A model generated the notes under the pieces. That model did no database searches. It worked only from the letters and a program-made list of their open reading frames with translations, and was not told where the DNA came from. From the NCBI RefSeq assembly GCF_000312545.1, contig NZ_HE997542.1, forward strand, positions 96,095-160,094: a stretch of 64,000 nt of DNA, written 5' to 3'. Position 1 is the first letter of the stretch. Each line of letters starts with the position of its first letter. The position numbers and the translations under genes were made by a program. The DNA is from Bartonella senegalensis OS02 (GTDB lineage Bacteria; Pseudomonadota; Alphaproteobacteria; Rhizobiales; Rhizobiaceae). Below, piece after piece: positions 11,201 to 21,607 of the stretch.

Positions 11201-11738
11201 TGTTAAAAAACGTATTCAGAGTTGGGTTAATTTTGCTGATGCCGTTAAAGCTGGTGCAACTGCTGCGAGGTTAGCTGGAACTGTTGTGGCAAAACAAGTG
11301 CGTAAAACAAAATCTGGTAAGAAAATGGGCATTATTCATTTTTCTGATACGAGCGGACAGTATGAGACAGTTCTTTTTTCGGAGGCGCTTTCGGATTATG
11401 AGGAGATACTGGAACTCGGGAAATCTTTTATCATTACGGTGAGTGCAGAAAATCGCTCTGAGGGGATTAGTTTGCGACTTGAGACGGCTCAATCTTTGGA
11501 AAAGGAAGCTGCACAGCATCATAAAATGATGCGTCTTTTTATCAAAACAGTTGATATGCTTCCACAAATTGAACAAAATTTAAACCTTGGTGGAAATGGA
11601 GAAGTAGCGCTTATTCTGATTCAAGAAGATGGATTACGAGAAGTCGAAATTGCGCTTTCAAAGCGATACAAAGTAAACTCGCGTGTGGCAAATACTCTGA
11701 AATCAATTCAGGGTGTTGTTGATGTGGAGTTAACTTAA
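8250..11738 (+). CDS. dnaE: DNA polymerase III subunit alpha
   Basis: This is the replicative polymerase subunit of the Pol III holoenzyme. At 1162 residues it has the DnaE1 layout: an N-terminal PHP domain beginning FIHLRVHSAYSLLEGALK, a palm containing the catalytic PDFDIDF aspartates and the GPGRGSGAGSLVAY segment, then fingers, a tandem HhH region (AAIKGVGEAVV) and a C-terminal OB fold followed by a tau-binding tail. Translation starts at a GTG (8250), where an MSEDKN N-terminus leads directly into the PHP domain. No frameshift is seen across the gene. Confidence 0.97.
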   Translation: MSEDKNKIRDEKQSFPRFIHLRVHSAYSLLEGALKIPQIIQHAISDRTPAVAITDTNNLFGALEFSQYCFSHGIQPIIGCQLTIDFGDGNDNPRLVKWRHPSDFCSLILLAASEIGYAHLVRLVSRAYLDKCDTDPPHIKANWLLSQNEGIIALTGGKGGPINLSLAEERNERAVERLTYLKKIFADRLYVELQRHGSFDQKIEAALIELAYAHEIPLVATNEAFFLNREGYEAHDALMAVAEGQIVSNPDRKRVTPDHYLKSQDEMVALFSDLPEALENSVEIALRCHTATPTRKPILPRFIEQSVDAKFSLEEEDRELLNQAKAGLKTRLKTIGLAEGYAITDYEQRLDYEISVITRMQFSGYFLIVSDFIKWAKVHDIPVGPGRGSGAGSLVAYALMITDVDPLRFSLLFERFLNPDRVSMPDFDIDFCQERREEVIRYVQKKYGRDQVAQIITFGKLQARAVLRDVGRVLEVPYRQVDYLTKLVPAAPGSQVELADAIKDEPKFEEEKKKDPAVGRTLDIALQLEGLYRHASTHAAGIVIGDRPLSELIPMYRDPRSDMPVTQFNMKYVEQAGLVKFDFLGLKTLTVLKMAVDFVARKGITIDLSNIPLNDEATYAMMARGETVGVFQVESSGMRKALIGMKPDRIEDIIALVALYRPGPMENIPTYNARKHGEEEIASIHPKIDHLIKETQGVIVYQEQVMQIAQVLAGYSLGEADLLRRAMGKKIHAEMQKQRTRFVNGAVAGGVDKDQADVIFDLLAKFADYGFNKSHAAAYAIISYQTAYMKAHHPVEFLAASMTYDMMNTEKLNDFRREALRLGIEVVAPCVQTSHRVFEVGDNCIYYSLAAIKGVGEAVVDHIVACRGNKVFKDLEDFCERIDPRIVNKRAMESLVCAGAFDCFNIAREVLLASLGTLHARALRILENNSSGQTDIFGITSVLKEPLILSQASPWSLAEKLHREFQAIGFYFSAHPLDEYQAILVKKRIQSWVNFADAVKAGATAARLAGTVVAKQVRKTKSGKKMGIIHFSDTSGQYETVLFSEALSDYEEILELGKSFIITVSAENRSEGISLRLETAQSLEKEAAQHHKMMRLFIKTVDMLPQIEQNLNLGGNGEVALILIQEDGLREVEIALSKRYKVNSRVANTLKSIQGVVDVELT

Positions 11739-12196
11739 ATCAAGAGCTCTGAAGTAACTGCTTATTTAAGGAGCATTTTTGTTGCATTGGTGATTTAAAA
11801 TTTAGCTTTGAATTAGCCTGTCGATTTTAAAAAAATCTTTCTTTTATTTGAGATCAGTGAGGAGCAACTTGTGTCCTCTTAATTATTAATTTTGTATTAT
11901 CGACATCCATGCAATCTCAAGCAGTCTGATCTCACAATGTTTTTCTGTCTCATGCACTCTTATTCTATTATAAAAAAATTGTATGATCTTGGTTTGACCA
12001 ATAGGGGGAGTGAATATAAAAATTATCAATTGTTTTCGTATCAGAGTAGAGGCAATGGTAGATGTTTTTAAATACAAGGTTGGCATTTGTTTATAGATGT
12101 TATGAGTGTACATTTAAGAAATTCAAGACATCGCTCGTAAGAACCAAAAGCAATTTAGAATTTTAAATTTTATCATTTTTTGACCATATATTTTTT
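11739..12196. other. 458-base spacer between dnaE and the monooxygenase gene
   Basis: AT-rich sequence between two convergent genes. I find no tRNA, convincing terminator or coding remnant in it. A 75-codon frame on the minus strand (11886-12113) looks random in composition. Confidence 0.5.
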
Positions 12197-13429
12197 TCAC
12201 TTTTTTGTTAGGCGCATCGCATCATAGGTATAAAGCCAATCCAGACTCGACATAATGTTTTCTGCTGTACGAATTTTCATGATAAAATTACGTGCAATCG
12301 CTAGGGGACCAGTTGCATGGTAGGCTATTCTGTTAAAATCTCCCCGTTTTTTGACTGCTGTAATGCGAGGCCTGCGTATTTTTTCGTATAGCGAAATGGC
12401 TTTCATTAAGGGTAAATCTTTAAGAGAAAGGACTTCTGCTAATGTTGCGGCATCTTCTATTGCCATAGCTGCACCTTGCGCTGCAAAAGGAAGGGCTGCG
12501 TGTGCACAATCACCAACAAAGACTTGTCGTTCTAAACCTAAAAAACGATTGTGTTTCATTTGAAATAGCGGCCAATAGCTCCATTCATCTATAGGGTCAA
12601 AGATTTGCAAAATTTTCTGATTCCAACCTTTAAATAAAGATTTAAGCTCTTCTTTTTTTCCTTTATGTGCCCATCCTTCTTTTACATTTTTTCCATGTGT
12701 AATGGCTACAAAATTAAAAAGTCTTTCTGATGCGTGAATGGGATAGATGATAAGGTGATTTTTAGGTCCCATCCAAGCAGTAACTGTCTTTCTATTTTGT
12801 AATACAGAACGAAAGCTTTTGGGAAGATTTTCAAATTCTGTTGTTGCACGCCAAGCAATAAAGCCACTAAAACTTGCTTTTTCATGAAAAGGAGCCAATT
12901 GTCGTAATGTTGACCAAACTCCATCGCATCCAATTAGAAGAGATGTTGAATAAGACTGGTGGTGTTCTGTTTTCGTTGCTGCGTCTTTTTTTATTGTTTT
13001 TATGTGAATGCTGTTTGTAGTTTGTGTAGACGCTACAACAGCTTCACCTGTTTTGTATTTGATAAGAGGATTTTCTATAACAGCTTTGTGTAAAACTTTT
13101 TGTAAATCCGCTCGATGAATCATAAGGTAAGGGGATTTCCAATTTTTTTCTGATAAATTAAGAAGATCAACGTGCAGATGTGTTTTTAAAGAGACTCCAT
13201 CTCTTAATTGAAGAAATTGTGGGGTTATACCCATTTCTGTGAGTTTGCTCAGAATGCCCCAACGTGCAAAAATGTGCGTCGCATTTGGAGTAAGCTGAAT
13301 ACCCGCACCTACACTCTCAAGCTGTGTACGTTTTTCAATAATGGTGCTTGCTATTCCTTTATAAGAAAGTGCCAAGGCAGAGCTTAAACCAGCAATACCA
13401 CCTCCAACGATGATTGGTGATTGGTCCAT
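12197..13429 (-). CDS. FAD-dependent monooxygenase (salicylate/3-hydroxybenzoate hydroxylase-like)
   Basis: This is a class A flavoprotein monooxygenase of the UbiH/PHBH fold. It shows the N-terminal dinucleotide-binding VGGGIAGLSSALAL at about residues 8-21, the middle GCDGVWSTLR (DG motif) and the FAD-ribityl binding VFVGDCAHAALPFAAQG (GD motif) at about residues 308-324. Such enzymes hydroxylate aromatic or related rings using NAD(P)H and O2; the substrate cannot be read from sequence. Its 410 residues fit the family. It lies 37 bases downstream of the small zinc-finger gene on the same strand, so the two probably form an operon. Confidence 0.85.
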   Translation of the reverse strand: MDQSPIIVGGGIAGLSSALALSYKGIASTIIEKRTQLESVGAGIQLTPNATHIFARWGILSKLTEMGITPQFLQLRDGVSLKTHLHVDLLNLSEKNWKSPYLMIHRADLQKVLHKAVIENPLIKYKTGEAVVASTQTTNSIHIKTIKKDAATKTEHHQSYSTSLLIGCDGVWSTLRQLAPFHEKASFSGFIAWRATTEFENLPKSFRSVLQNRKTVTAWMGPKNHLIIYPIHASERLFNFVAITHGKNVKEGWAHKGKKEELKSLFKGWNQKILQIFDPIDEWSYWPLFQMKHNRFLGLERQVFVGDCAHAALPFAAQGAAMAIEDAATLAEVLSLKDLPLMKAISLYEKIRRPRITAVKKRGDFNRIAYHATGPLAIARNFIMKIRTAENIMSSLDWLYTYDAMRLTKK

Positions 13430-13466
13430 GAGTTACTTTCTTGCATTTGAAAAAGAAGAGCAGACA

Positions 13467-13706
13467 TTATTTAGGGTTATATAAACATCCCTTAGGCTTT
13501 GTTTGATCGTATGATAGCAAGGGATCATAACGATAAAGCGTTGAACAATAAGGGCAAATTTTTTCATCAGCTGATCCCATGTCAATAAAGATGTGGGGAT
13601 GGTCGAATGGTTGTGTAGCACCTACACACATAAACTCTTTTACACCAATTTCGATTATTTTATATCCAAGATCATTTTGGAAATGGGGGATATTATGATC
13701 AGCCAT
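13467..13706 (-). CDS. Small zinc-finger protein (zf-CHCC type, NDUFS6-like)
   Basis: This 79-residue protein shows the zf-CHCC pattern: a Cys in EFMCVGA, a His in DHPHIFIDMG, and the pair CPYCSTLYRY. That is the metal site of the family related to the complex I accessory subunit NDUFS6. Bacterial relatives are small proteins of uncertain function, common in alphaproteobacteria. I chose the ATG at 13706 (MADHNIPHF) over an ATG three codons upstream. It is transcribed just ahead of the flavoprotein monooxygenase. A link to complex I is suggested only by the fold. Confidence 0.8.
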   Translation of the reverse strand: MADHNIPHFQNDLGYKIIEIGVKEFMCVGATQPFDHPHIFIDMGSADEKICPYCSTLYRYDPLLSYDQTKPKGCLYNPK

Positions 13707-13980
13707 GCTGTACAAACTCCGGATAAATTGCCTAATAAGGCATGATTTGGACTATCTATTTTATATCCATTAGTTTGTGATAAAGCGTATAATAATGCAA
13801 GGAGCTTTTTAGGATATTGGTCTATAGGAGTAAAATAAGTGCAAAAGTTTTAAAATGTGAAAATAAATATCATGAGGAGAATTGGAACTTTGTGATTACG
13901 GTAACATATCGTAAAGCGTTATATGATATATTTCTTCATCAAAATTTTGGAGAATATACAAGGAAAAATATCTAGAATAT

Positions 13981-16155
13981 ATGGAAAAAACGATTGCAGA
14001 TCAGATTTCTTTATCGGATGTCACAATGAAGAATCCGGCGCGGTTTATTAACCGAGAATTTTCATGGCTACAATTTAATAATCGTGTTTTAATGGAAGCT
14101 GCTCATTTAAAGAATCCTTTATTAGAGCGACTACAGTTTCTTTCAATTTCAGCAACAAATCTTGATGAGTTTTTTATGGTTCGTGTTGCTGGACTTGCTA
14201 CTCAAATTCGCGCTGGAGTTACAACACGCAGTGCAGATGGTCGTACACCGCAGGAGCAGCTTGATTTTGTATTAGCTGAAATTTCGCGTTTGCAGGATAA
14301 CCAACTACGAGAATTGAGTGTTTTACGGCATGAATTAAAACAAAATGATATTGAAATTATTTGTTCTGCTGGGCTTTCAGAAGTTGAAAAATCATGGATT
14401 GAAAAATATTTTCTTGATAAAATTTCTCCTCTTTTAAAACCTTTGTTTGTTGATCCTGCTTGCCCTTTTCCATTTATTCCTAATTTAGGGTTTTCCATTG
14501 CTGTTCAATTATCTCGCTGTGCTGATCAAAACTCTTTTATAGCGTTGTTGCCACTCCCAACGGTCTTGAGGCGTTTTGTTCTTCTTCCTCAAGAGAACAA
14601 TCGTCTTCGTTTTATTGCTTGTGAAGATGTTATAAGCCTTTTTATACCTCGTATATTTCCTGATTATGAAATTGAGGGAATTGGTACATTTAGGGTGATT
14701 CGTAATAGTGATATTGCAGTAGAAGAAGAGGCTGAAGATCTTGTTCATTTTTTTGAAACTGCACTTAAAAGGCGGCGTCGTGGGCAGGTTATTCGGATTG
14801 AATTTGAGGCAAAAATGCCAATGCATTTGCGCCAATTTATCACCAAGGGTCTTGCTGTTCCTGATCATTATATCAATGTTCTTGATGGATTTTTGGCCCT
14901 TAATATGCTTTCAGAAATTGTTTCTATTCCACGCAATGACCTAAAGTTTGCTCCTTATCATCCTCGTGTTTCTGAATGTATTCGTCAGCATAAGGGCGAT
15001 TGTTTTGCAGCTATTCGTCAAAATGATATCGTGATTCACCATCCTTATGAATCCTTTGATGTTGTTGTAGAGTTTTTACGTCAAGCTGCTCGTGATTCTG
15101 ATGTTATAGAAATTAAACAAACGCTTTATCGTACGTCAAATGATAGCCCTATTGTTGGTGCTTTGATTGAGGCTGCTGAACAGGGTAAGTCAGTGACCGC
15201 TTTGGTAGAACTTAAAGCACGTTTTGATGAGGAAGCCAATATTCGTTGGGCACGTGATCTTGAGCGTGCAGGCGTTCAAGTTTTTTTTGGTTTTATTGCT
15301 TTAAAAACACATGCTAAAATGTCTCTCGTTGTGCGGCGTGAAGGAAAACGCCTTTGCTCTTACGTTCATCTTGGAACGGGAAATTACCATCCCATTAATG
15401 CTAAAGTTTATACTGATCTTTCCTTTTTTACCAATGATGATGATATTGCTCATGATGTTGCATTGTTGTTCAATTATATTGCTGAATATGTGCGCCCAAG
15501 TGAAGCCATGAAGATTGCTTTTTCACCCTTAACATTGCGTGGTCGTATTTTGCAGCATATTGAAGAAGAAATTAACAATGCGCGCCAAGGACGGCTTGCT
15601 GCTATTTGGATAAAAGTCAATGCATTGGTTGATCCTGAAATTATTGATGCTTTATATCGTGCTAGTCAAGCGGGTGTGCAGATTGATTTAGTGGTGCGGG
15701 GCATATGTTGTTTGCGTCCTGGTATTCCAGGCATTTCTGATAATATTCGTGTGAAGTCAATTGTAGGGCGTTTTCTTGAACATAGTCGCATTTTTTGTTT
15801 TGGCAATGGTGCAGATTTACCCAGTGAGAATGCCGTTGTTTATTTCGGATCCGCTGATATGATGCCTCGCAATCTCGATTACCGTGTTGAAATATTGGTT
15901 CCAGTTTTTGATAAAACGATTCGTCAACAAATTCTTTTACAAATTATGCTCGCGAATATCATTGATAATCAACAAAGCTTTGATATATTAAGTGATGGAA
16001 CATCAAAACGTATAATACCGCAAAAGGGTGAAAGCCCATTTGATGCGCAGGAGTATTTTATGATCGAATCAGGTCTTTCAAGAAGCGAAAGGTCTTTTAA
16101 GTCTTCTGCTTCACGTTTGGTTGCGTTGTATCAGCAGAAAAGTCGAACTATATAA
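13981..16155 (+). CDS. ppk: Polyphosphate kinase 1
   Basis: PPK1 polymerises the gamma phosphate of ATP into polyphosphate, a stress-related phosphate and energy store. The 724-residue protein starts with the [17 protein letters not shown] segment typical of the family. It continues through the head domain to the two phospholipase-D-like C-terminal domains. The catalytic His region is visible as [16 protein letters not shown], together with [11 protein letters not shown] and [12 protein letters not shown]. The exopolyphosphatase gene follows 13 bases later, so synthesis and breakdown of the polymer are co-transcribed. Confidence 0.96.
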   Translation: MEKTIADQISLSDVTMKNPARFINREFSWLQFNNRVLMEAAHLKNPLLERLQFLSISATNLDEFFMVRVAGLATQIRAGVTTRSADGRTPQEQLDFVLAEISRLQDNQLRELSVLRHELKQNDIEIICSAGLSEVEKSWIEKYFLDKISPLLKPLFVDPACPFPFIPNLGFSIAVQLSRCADQNSFIALLPLPTVLRRFVLLPQENNRLRFIACEDVISLFIPRIFPDYEIEGIGTFRVIRNSDIAVEEEAEDLVHFFETALKRRRRGQVIRIEFEAKMPMHLRQFITKGLAVPDHYINVLDGFLALNMLSEIVSIPRNDLKFAPYHPRVSECIRQHKGDCFAAIRQNDIVIHHPYESFDVVVEFLRQAARDSDVIEIKQTLYRTSNDSPIVGALIEAAEQGKSVTALVELKARFDEEANIRWARDLERAGVQVFFGFIALKTHAKMSLVVRREGKRLCSYVHLGTGNYHPINAKVYTDLSFFTNDDDIAHDVALLFNYIAEYVRPSEAMKIAFSPLTLRGRILQHIEEEINNARQGRLAAIWIKVNALVDPEIIDALYRASQAGVQIDLVVRGICCLRPGIPGISDNIRVKSIVGRFLEHSRIFCFGNGADLPSENAVVYFGSADMMPRNLDYRVEILVPVFDKTIRQQILLQIMLANIIDNQQSFDILSDGTSKRIIPQKGESPFDAQEYFMIESGLSRSERSFKSSASRLVALYQQKSRTI

Positions 16156-16168
16156 AGACTGAAATTCA

Positions 16169-17680
16169 ATGACATATATCAACGCTCAAGGTCGGCTAAA
16201 AGGGTGTAAGCCTATCGCTGTTATTGATATTGGGTCAAATTCTGTTCGGCTTGTTATTTATGAGGGGCTTGTTCGTTCACCAACGGTTTTATTTAATGAA
16301 AAAATTCTCTGTGGACTTGGTCAAGGCGTTGCAGAAACTGGATTTTTAGAAGAAAATTCGATGAATATGGCGCTGCAGACACTGAAACGGTTTCGTGCAC
16401 TTTGTCGACAGATTGGAGCAGATGAAGTTTATGTTCTTGCAACAGCAGCAGCGCGAGAAGCAAAAAACGGGTTAGTTTTTATTCAGAATGCTGAAAATAT
16501 CTTACAAAATAAAATACATCTTCTTTCGGGGAGTGAGGAGGCTGTTTATTCTGCTTATGGTGTTATTTCGACTTTTTATCAACCAAAGGGTATTTCCGGT
16601 GATCTTGGGGGGGGGAGTCTCGAACTTGTTGATATTGATAATGCTGATGTCGGTGAGGGGATAACTTTACCATTAGGAGGATTACGTCTACAGTATATGT
16701 CGAATAATGATATTGCTGTTGCTGCAAAAATTGCTCATGAGTGGTTTGGTAAATCTGCTGTTGTTCGTAAAAGCATGGCACATTGTTTTTATGCAGTTGG
16801 AGGAACTTGGCGTAATTTGGCAAAACTCCATATGGCAACCAAACATTATCGGCTACCGGTTATGCATGGCTATGAAGTTGATGCAGGTGAAATGGAAGAT
16901 TTCTTGCGTTTTGTCTTAAGCGGCAATATTGATAATATTAAAGGAATTTCAGCTGTTTCAAAAAACCGTCGTCAACTTTTGTCTTATGGGGCAATTGTTC
17001 TTATTGAACTTATTCGCTGTATCGGGTTTGGAAAAATAATCTTTTCTGGAGCTGGGGTCCGTGAAGGTTTTCTTTATTCAAGATTACCGCAAGAAATTCG
17101 TGTTTCTGATCCTCTCATTGCAGCATGTACAAAAATGGCTATTCTACGAGCACGTTCACCAAAACAGGCAGAAGAACTGATTGATTTCACAACCAATGCC
17201 TTTGAAGTTTTTGGAATTTCAGAAACTGAAAATGAATGTCGTTACCGTAAAGCAGCCTGTCTTCTTGCCGATATTGGTTGGCGTATTCATCCCGATTATC
17301 GAGGCAATGAGGTGGCCCATCAGATAGCACTGGGATCTTATCCAGGAATTTCTCATGAGGGGCGTGCTTACGCTGCACTTGCTGTTTTTTTTCGCAATAC
17401 CAGCTCACTTATTGATAAAAAATCTCTTCCTATTCTTCAACTCGCAAGCAAAAATATAATCGAAAAAGCACGTATTCTTGGTGAAGTTATGCGTATTGCT
17501 CATCTTTTTAGCGCTTCTACCATAGGAGTTCTCCCACACTTATCGTGGCATAAAAAAAGAGATCATGTTGTGCTACATATTCCAGTGTGTTACGCTGATT
17601 TATTGGGAGAACGTCCTCTCACACGGTTGAAAAAGTTGTCAAAAATAATAAAGCAGCCTCTTGCTTTTGAGACTTTCTGA
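16169..17680 (+). CDS. ppx: Exopolyphosphatase (Ppx/GppA family)
   Basis: Ppx releases phosphate from polyphosphate ends; family members may also hydrolyse pppGpp. The 503-residue protein has the actin-like ATPase fold signature AVIDIGSNSVRLVIYE at about residues 17-32 and the second phosphate-binding loop GDLGGGSLELV around residue 146. A C-terminal HD-like helical domain follows, as in long Ppx proteins. Its start lies 13 bases after the ppk stop codon, so the two genes form one transcription unit. A run of seven G bases near 16609 falls inside the GGGS loop and is in frame. Confidence 0.94.
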   Translation: MTYINAQGRLKGCKPIAVIDIGSNSVRLVIYEGLVRSPTVLFNEKILCGLGQGVAETGFLEENSMNMALQTLKRFRALCRQIGADEVYVLATAAAREAKNGLVFIQNAENILQNKIHLLSGSEEAVYSAYGVISTFYQPKGISGDLGGGSLELVDIDNADVGEGITLPLGGLRLQYMSNNDIAVAAKIAHEWFGKSAVVRKSMAHCFYAVGGTWRNLAKLHMATKHYRLPVMHGYEVDAGEMEDFLRFVLSGNIDNIKGISAVSKNRRQLLSYGAIVLIELIRCIGFGKIIFSGAGVREGFLYSRLPQEIRVSDPLIAACTKMAILRARSPKQAEELIDFTTNAFEVFGISETENECRYRKAACLLADIGWRIHPDYRGNEVAHQIALGSYPGISHEGRAYAALAVFFRNTSSLIDKKSLPILQLASKNIIEKARILGEVMRIAHLFSASTIGVLPHLSWHKKRDHVVLHIPVCYADLLGERPLTRLKKLSKIIKQPLAFETF

Positions 17681-18527
17681 TTCTTTTTTCCTCAAATGAG
17701 TCTCTCCTATAATGGTATACCTCTCTTGCTCCTGTATTTTCGTTATTCTGCAAATTCATTTTGTGGTGGTTTTGTTGCAATTTTGAGGGGGCATTTATCT
17801 TTCAGATATGGTGATGTGGAATGTTGCTACAACTCTTACAGTGAGATACTTCATAAAAACCATTTTTATCTTTTTTTTAGTGTTTTTCTTTTACACGCTA
17901 AGCTCTATTTGTGGCGCGCAAACCAAGTGATCTTCATTGATTGAATACATACAGATTTGAAATGAGATAATCCTTATGATATTTAAGACTCTTACTTCAA
18001 CATAACAATGGATTATCCTTATAAATCAATATCTTGCCATTTTATATTTTCATGCTTTGTTTTCACACCAAGCGGCTGTTTTTTTATGATAGGGTAAACT
18101 ATTTTATAAATTTTTTTCTCATTTTTATTTTAAAATTAAAAGCTTTTTATTTTTCTAGATTTCTGTTCTTTACTAAGGTTAGTCTTCTGATTTGACTAAC
18201 ATTTATTTGTCATTCTTGAATAATTGATTGAATGTTAAAATATTCAACTGTTATTTATCTTCTTTATATGACTTTTATCAATTTTTACGTGCACTCCCAA
18301 TTGATGTAGAAAAATGAATGGCATATTTTCTAACATGAGAGTGCTCGATTTTTTTAAACTCTTCTGTATCTTTTAAAGAGCAGTGATTCATTTTGCAGAT
18401 GAAAGCGCAAAGTCTTGCTCGTTTAAGCTGGAGCCAATTTTATAGTGAAAAAGAAAAATGGACCTCTTTAGAAGAATTTTATTGCATCAATTATCAAAAG
18501 ATAAACAGAGGCAATTTTCTTTATAAA
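17681..18527. other. 847-base spacer between ppx and rnd
   Basis: AT-rich sequence between convergent ppx and rnd. Several 60-80 codon open frames exist on both strands but none has a recognisable motif or a good ribosome binding site. I see no RNA gene and no clear terminator. Confidence 0.5.
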
Positions 18528-19682
18528 TTAAAGATGTTTGGTGTTTATTTTTCCATTGCTCAGATAAAATCCTATCTTACCCTTTAGCATTTGTTCAGCT
18601 TTTTGACCAAATATTTCATAGCGCCAACCATTCATAGCGGGAATATTTTTTTTTATACATCCATTTGCGATTTTTTCTAAGTCATTGGAAGTTGCGATAA
18701 TTTTCGGTGCGATGCCATTTTCGTTCGCAACAAGTTTTAATAACACTTTGAGCAGATCAAGAACGGCAGATGATGTTTCATTAAGTGGATTATATTTAGG
18801 AAGAGCAGGTAAAGTCGCAAGATCAACCTCTAAGCCTTCGTGGACAGCTTTGATTAATGTGTGTGCAATTGAGAATTTATCCCAATTTTTGTTCAGACTG
18901 CGCAAACGTTTTAAGTCAGCTTCATTTTTGGGTTGTTGGGTTGCGATTTCGATGAGACATTCATCTTTTATGAGATGGCGACGTGGAATATTATAGTGTC
19001 GTGCTTTACGTTCACGCCAAGCTGCTATTTTTTGTAATACGGCAAGTTCACGTGGTTTTTTAATTTTTCCTTTCACTTTTTTCCATGCTTCATCTTCTGG
19101 CATATCGTAGGTTTTAGGTGCTAAAAGGATAGCTATTTCATCATCCATCCAGTGGGTACGTTTATTTTTTGCGAGTTGTTTTTTCAATAAAAGGTAAACA
19201 TCTCTTAGATAGGTCACATCCGCAAGTGCATAGAGCAATTGTTTTTCAGAAAGAGGTCGACAGCTCCAATCTGTAAAACGGGATGATTTATCAAGTTGAT
19301 GCCCCGTGCAGCGTTGTACGATTTGATCATAAGAGATAGAATCGCCAAACCCGCAGATTGATCCTGCTATTTGAGTATCAAAAAGAGGAGAGGGAATGAC
19401 ACCTCCAAGATGATAAATCGTTTCAATATCTTGGCGTGCAGCGTGAAAAACTTTAACAATTTTTTTATCTGTCATGAGATCAAAAAAAGGTTTTAGATCA
19501 ATATCTTGTGATATTGGATCAATCAGAACTGTCGCGTCTGGTGATGCAAGCTGGATTAAACACAGTTGAGGCCAAAAAGTTGTTTCGCGGATAAATTCGG
19601 TATCTACTGTTACAAAATCGGAACTGCGTAAAGTAGCAAGTGCAATTTCAAGATCTGTTGTTTGTGTAATAAGTTTCATCAT
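18528..19682 (-). CDS. rnd: Ribonuclease D
   Basis: RNase D trims the 3' ends of tRNA precursors and other small RNAs. The DEDD exonuclease domain is clear: FVTVDTEFIRE (about residues 24-34) carries the first acidic pair, FHAARQDIETIYHLGG the second, and the YALADVTYLRDVY region the last Asp with its neighbouring Tyr. An HRDC domain follows in the C-terminal half. I use the ATG at 19682 (384 residues, MMKLITQTTDLE), because the open frame upstream of it has no family similarity and the normal length is close to 380. The gene is divergent from aspS. Confidence 0.94.
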   Translation of the reverse strand: MMKLITQTTDLEIALATLRSSDFVTVDTEFIRETTFWPQLCLIQLASPDATVLIDPISQDIDLKPFFDLMTDKKIVKVFHAARQDIETIYHLGGVIPSPLFDTQIAGSICGFGDSISYDQIVQRCTGHQLDKSSRFTDWSCRPLSEKQLLYALADVTYLRDVYLLLKKQLAKNKRTHWMDDEIAILLAPKTYDMPEDEAWKKVKGKIKKPRELAVLQKIAAWRERKARHYNIPRRHLIKDECLIEIATQQPKNEADLKRLRSLNKNWDKFSIAHTLIKAVHEGLEVDLATLPALPKYNPLNETSSAVLDLLKVLLKLVANENGIAPKIIATSNDLEKIANGCIKKNIPAMNGWRYEIFGQKAEQMLKGKIGFYLSNGKINTKHL

Positions 19683-19816
19683 TCTATTATAACCAGATAA
19701 ATTTAAATTTGTCTTTTCTTGACTTTTTTTTAAAGTCTTTGTCCTCATATCTTGACAAATGGTTGTTAAAAAGCGTTTGTAGCGCATGTGAGTTATTATA
19801 ATCAAAGGCAAAAACT

Positions 19817-21607
19817 ATGCACCGTTATCGCAGTCATCATTGCGCTGCTCTTCGTAAATGTGATGTAGGAATAAAAGCGCGTCTTTCAGGATGGGTTCAT
19901 CGTGTTCGTGATCATGGCGGAATCCTTTTTATAGATTTGCGTGATCATTTTGGAATCACACAAATTGTTGCTGATCCTGCTTCTCCAGCTTTTAAAATTA
20001 TCGAGAAAGTGCGTTCTGAATGGGTCATTCGTGTAGATGGGGAAGTGCGTGCGCGTTCTGATGAAGTTATTAATACATCTCTTCCAACAGGTGAGATTGA
20101 GATTTTTGCGAAAGACGTAGAAATTCTTTCAAAGTCTGATGAGCTTCCTTTACCAGTTTTTGGCGAACCTGATTATCCAGAAGATATTCGATTGAAGTAT
20201 CGTTTTCTTGATTTACGTCGTGAAACTATGCACAAGAATATTATGCGCCGTACTGAAATTATTGCTGCTATCAGACGCTCTATGCAAGAGAATGGTTTTA
20301 CAGAATTTACGACACCGCTTTTGACAGCTTCATCACCAGAAGGGGCACGTGACTTTTTGGTTCCAAGTCGTATTCATCAGGGAAAATTTTACGCCTTGCC
20401 ACAAGCGCCTCAGCAATACAAACAATTGTTGATGATGTCAGGCTTTGATCGTTATTTTCAAATTGCTCCCTGTTTTAGAGATGAAGATCCGCGAGCTGAT
20501 CGTCTTCCAGGGGAGTTTTATCAATTAGATGTTGAAATGAGTTTTGTTGAACAGGAAGATGTTTTTGTAACGATGGAACCCATTATGCGTTCTCTTTTTG
20601 AAAAGTTTGCAAATGGAAAGCCTGTAACACAAAGCTTTCCTCGTCTTTCCTATGAGGAAGCAATGCAAAAATATGGCTCGGATAAGCCTGATTTACGTAA
20701 CCCTATCATTATGGAAGATGTCTCTCAGCATTTTTATGATTCTGGTTTTAAAGTTTTTGCTCAAATTTTAGCGAATGATGAGAAAGCTCAGGTATGGGCT
20801 ATTCCAGCTAAAACGGGTGGAAGTCGTGCTTTTTGTGATCGTATGAATGGATGGGCACAAAGTGAAGGACAACCAGGACTTGGTTATATTTTCTGGCGTG
20901 AAGAACAAGGAAAGTTTGAAGGAGCTGGTCCTATTGCCAAAAATATCGGTGAACAAAGGACTGAAGCACTTCGTATGCAGCTTGGACTTGAGAGTGGTGA
21001 TGCCTGTTTTTTTGTTGCGGGAGACCCAAAGAAATTTTCATCTTTTGCCGGAACTGCACGTACTCGAGTAGGGGAAGAATTAAATCTTGTTGATCGAGAT
21101 TGTTTCTCTTTGGCGTGGATTGTTGATTTTCCGTTTTTTGAATGGAATGAAGATGAGAAAAAGCTTGATTTTGCACATAATCCTTTTTCAATGCCTCAAG
21201 GTGGAAAAGATGCTCTTGAGTGTCAAGATCCTCTTACTCTCAAGGCTTTTCAGTATGATCTTGTTTGCAATGGTTATGAGATTGCTTCGGGTGGAATTCG
21301 TAATCATTCTCCAGAAATGATGCTCAAGGTTTTTAATCTTGCTGGTCTTTCTAAAGAGGTGGTAGAGGATCGTTTTGGTGGTCTTTATCGTGCATTCCAT
21401 TATGGAGCTCCACCGCATGGTGGTATGGCTGCGGGGGTTGATCGTATTATTATGCTTTTACAGGGTGTTAAAAATTTACGTGAGGTTGCCTTATTCCCTA
21501 TGAATCAGCAAGCGCTTGATCTTTTGATGAGTGCTCCTTCTAACGTTTCTTCTGCGCAATTGCGTGATTTAGGGATACGAATGGCTCCTATTGCAAAAAA
21601 TTGTTAG
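19817..21607 (+). CDS. aspS: Aspartyl-tRNA synthetase
   Basis: AspRS charges tRNA-Asp, and in organisms lacking AsnRS also tRNA-Asn. The 596 residues fit the bacterial type. It has an N-terminal OB anticodon-binding domain ([21 protein letters not shown]), then a class II core with motif 2 [19 protein letters not shown], an inserted GAD domain in the middle, and motif 3 [13 protein letters not shown] near the C-terminus. Whether it is discriminating cannot be stated from sequence alone. rnd lies divergently upstream, and a long AT-rich spacer follows. Confidence 0.97.
   Translation: MHRYRSHHCAALRKCDVGIKARLSGWVHRVRDHGGILFIDLRDHFGITQIVADPASPAFKIIEKVRSEWVIRVDGEVRARSDEVINTSLPTGEIEIFAKDVEILSKSDELPLPVFGEPDYPEDIRLKYRFLDLRRETMHKNIMRRTEIIAAIRRSMQENGFTEFTTPLLTASSPEGARDFLVPSRIHQGKFYALPQAPQQYKQLLMMSGFDRYFQIAPCFRDEDPRADRLPGEFYQLDVEMSFVEQEDVFVTMEPIMRSLFEKFANGKPVTQSFPRLSYEEAMQKYGSDKPDLRNPIIMEDVSQHFYDSGFKVFAQILANDEKAQVWAIPAKTGGSRAFCDRMNGWAQSEGQPGLGYIFWREEQGKFEGAGPIAKNIGEQRTEALRMQLGLESGDACFFVAGDPKKFSSFAGTARTRVGEELNLVDRDCFSLAWIVDFPFFEWNEDEKKLDFAHNPFSMPQGGKDALECQDPLTLKAFQYDLVCNGYEIASGGIRNHSPEMMLKVFNLAGLSKEVVEDRFGGLYRAFHYGAPPHGGMAAGVDRIIMLLQGVKNLREVALFPMNQQALDLLMSAPSNVSSAQLRDLGIRMAPIAKNC

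Noticed and set aside
18393-18587. 64-codon plus-strand frame overlapping the end of rnd
   Set aside because: No family pattern, and its 3' part is antisense to the rnd coding end.
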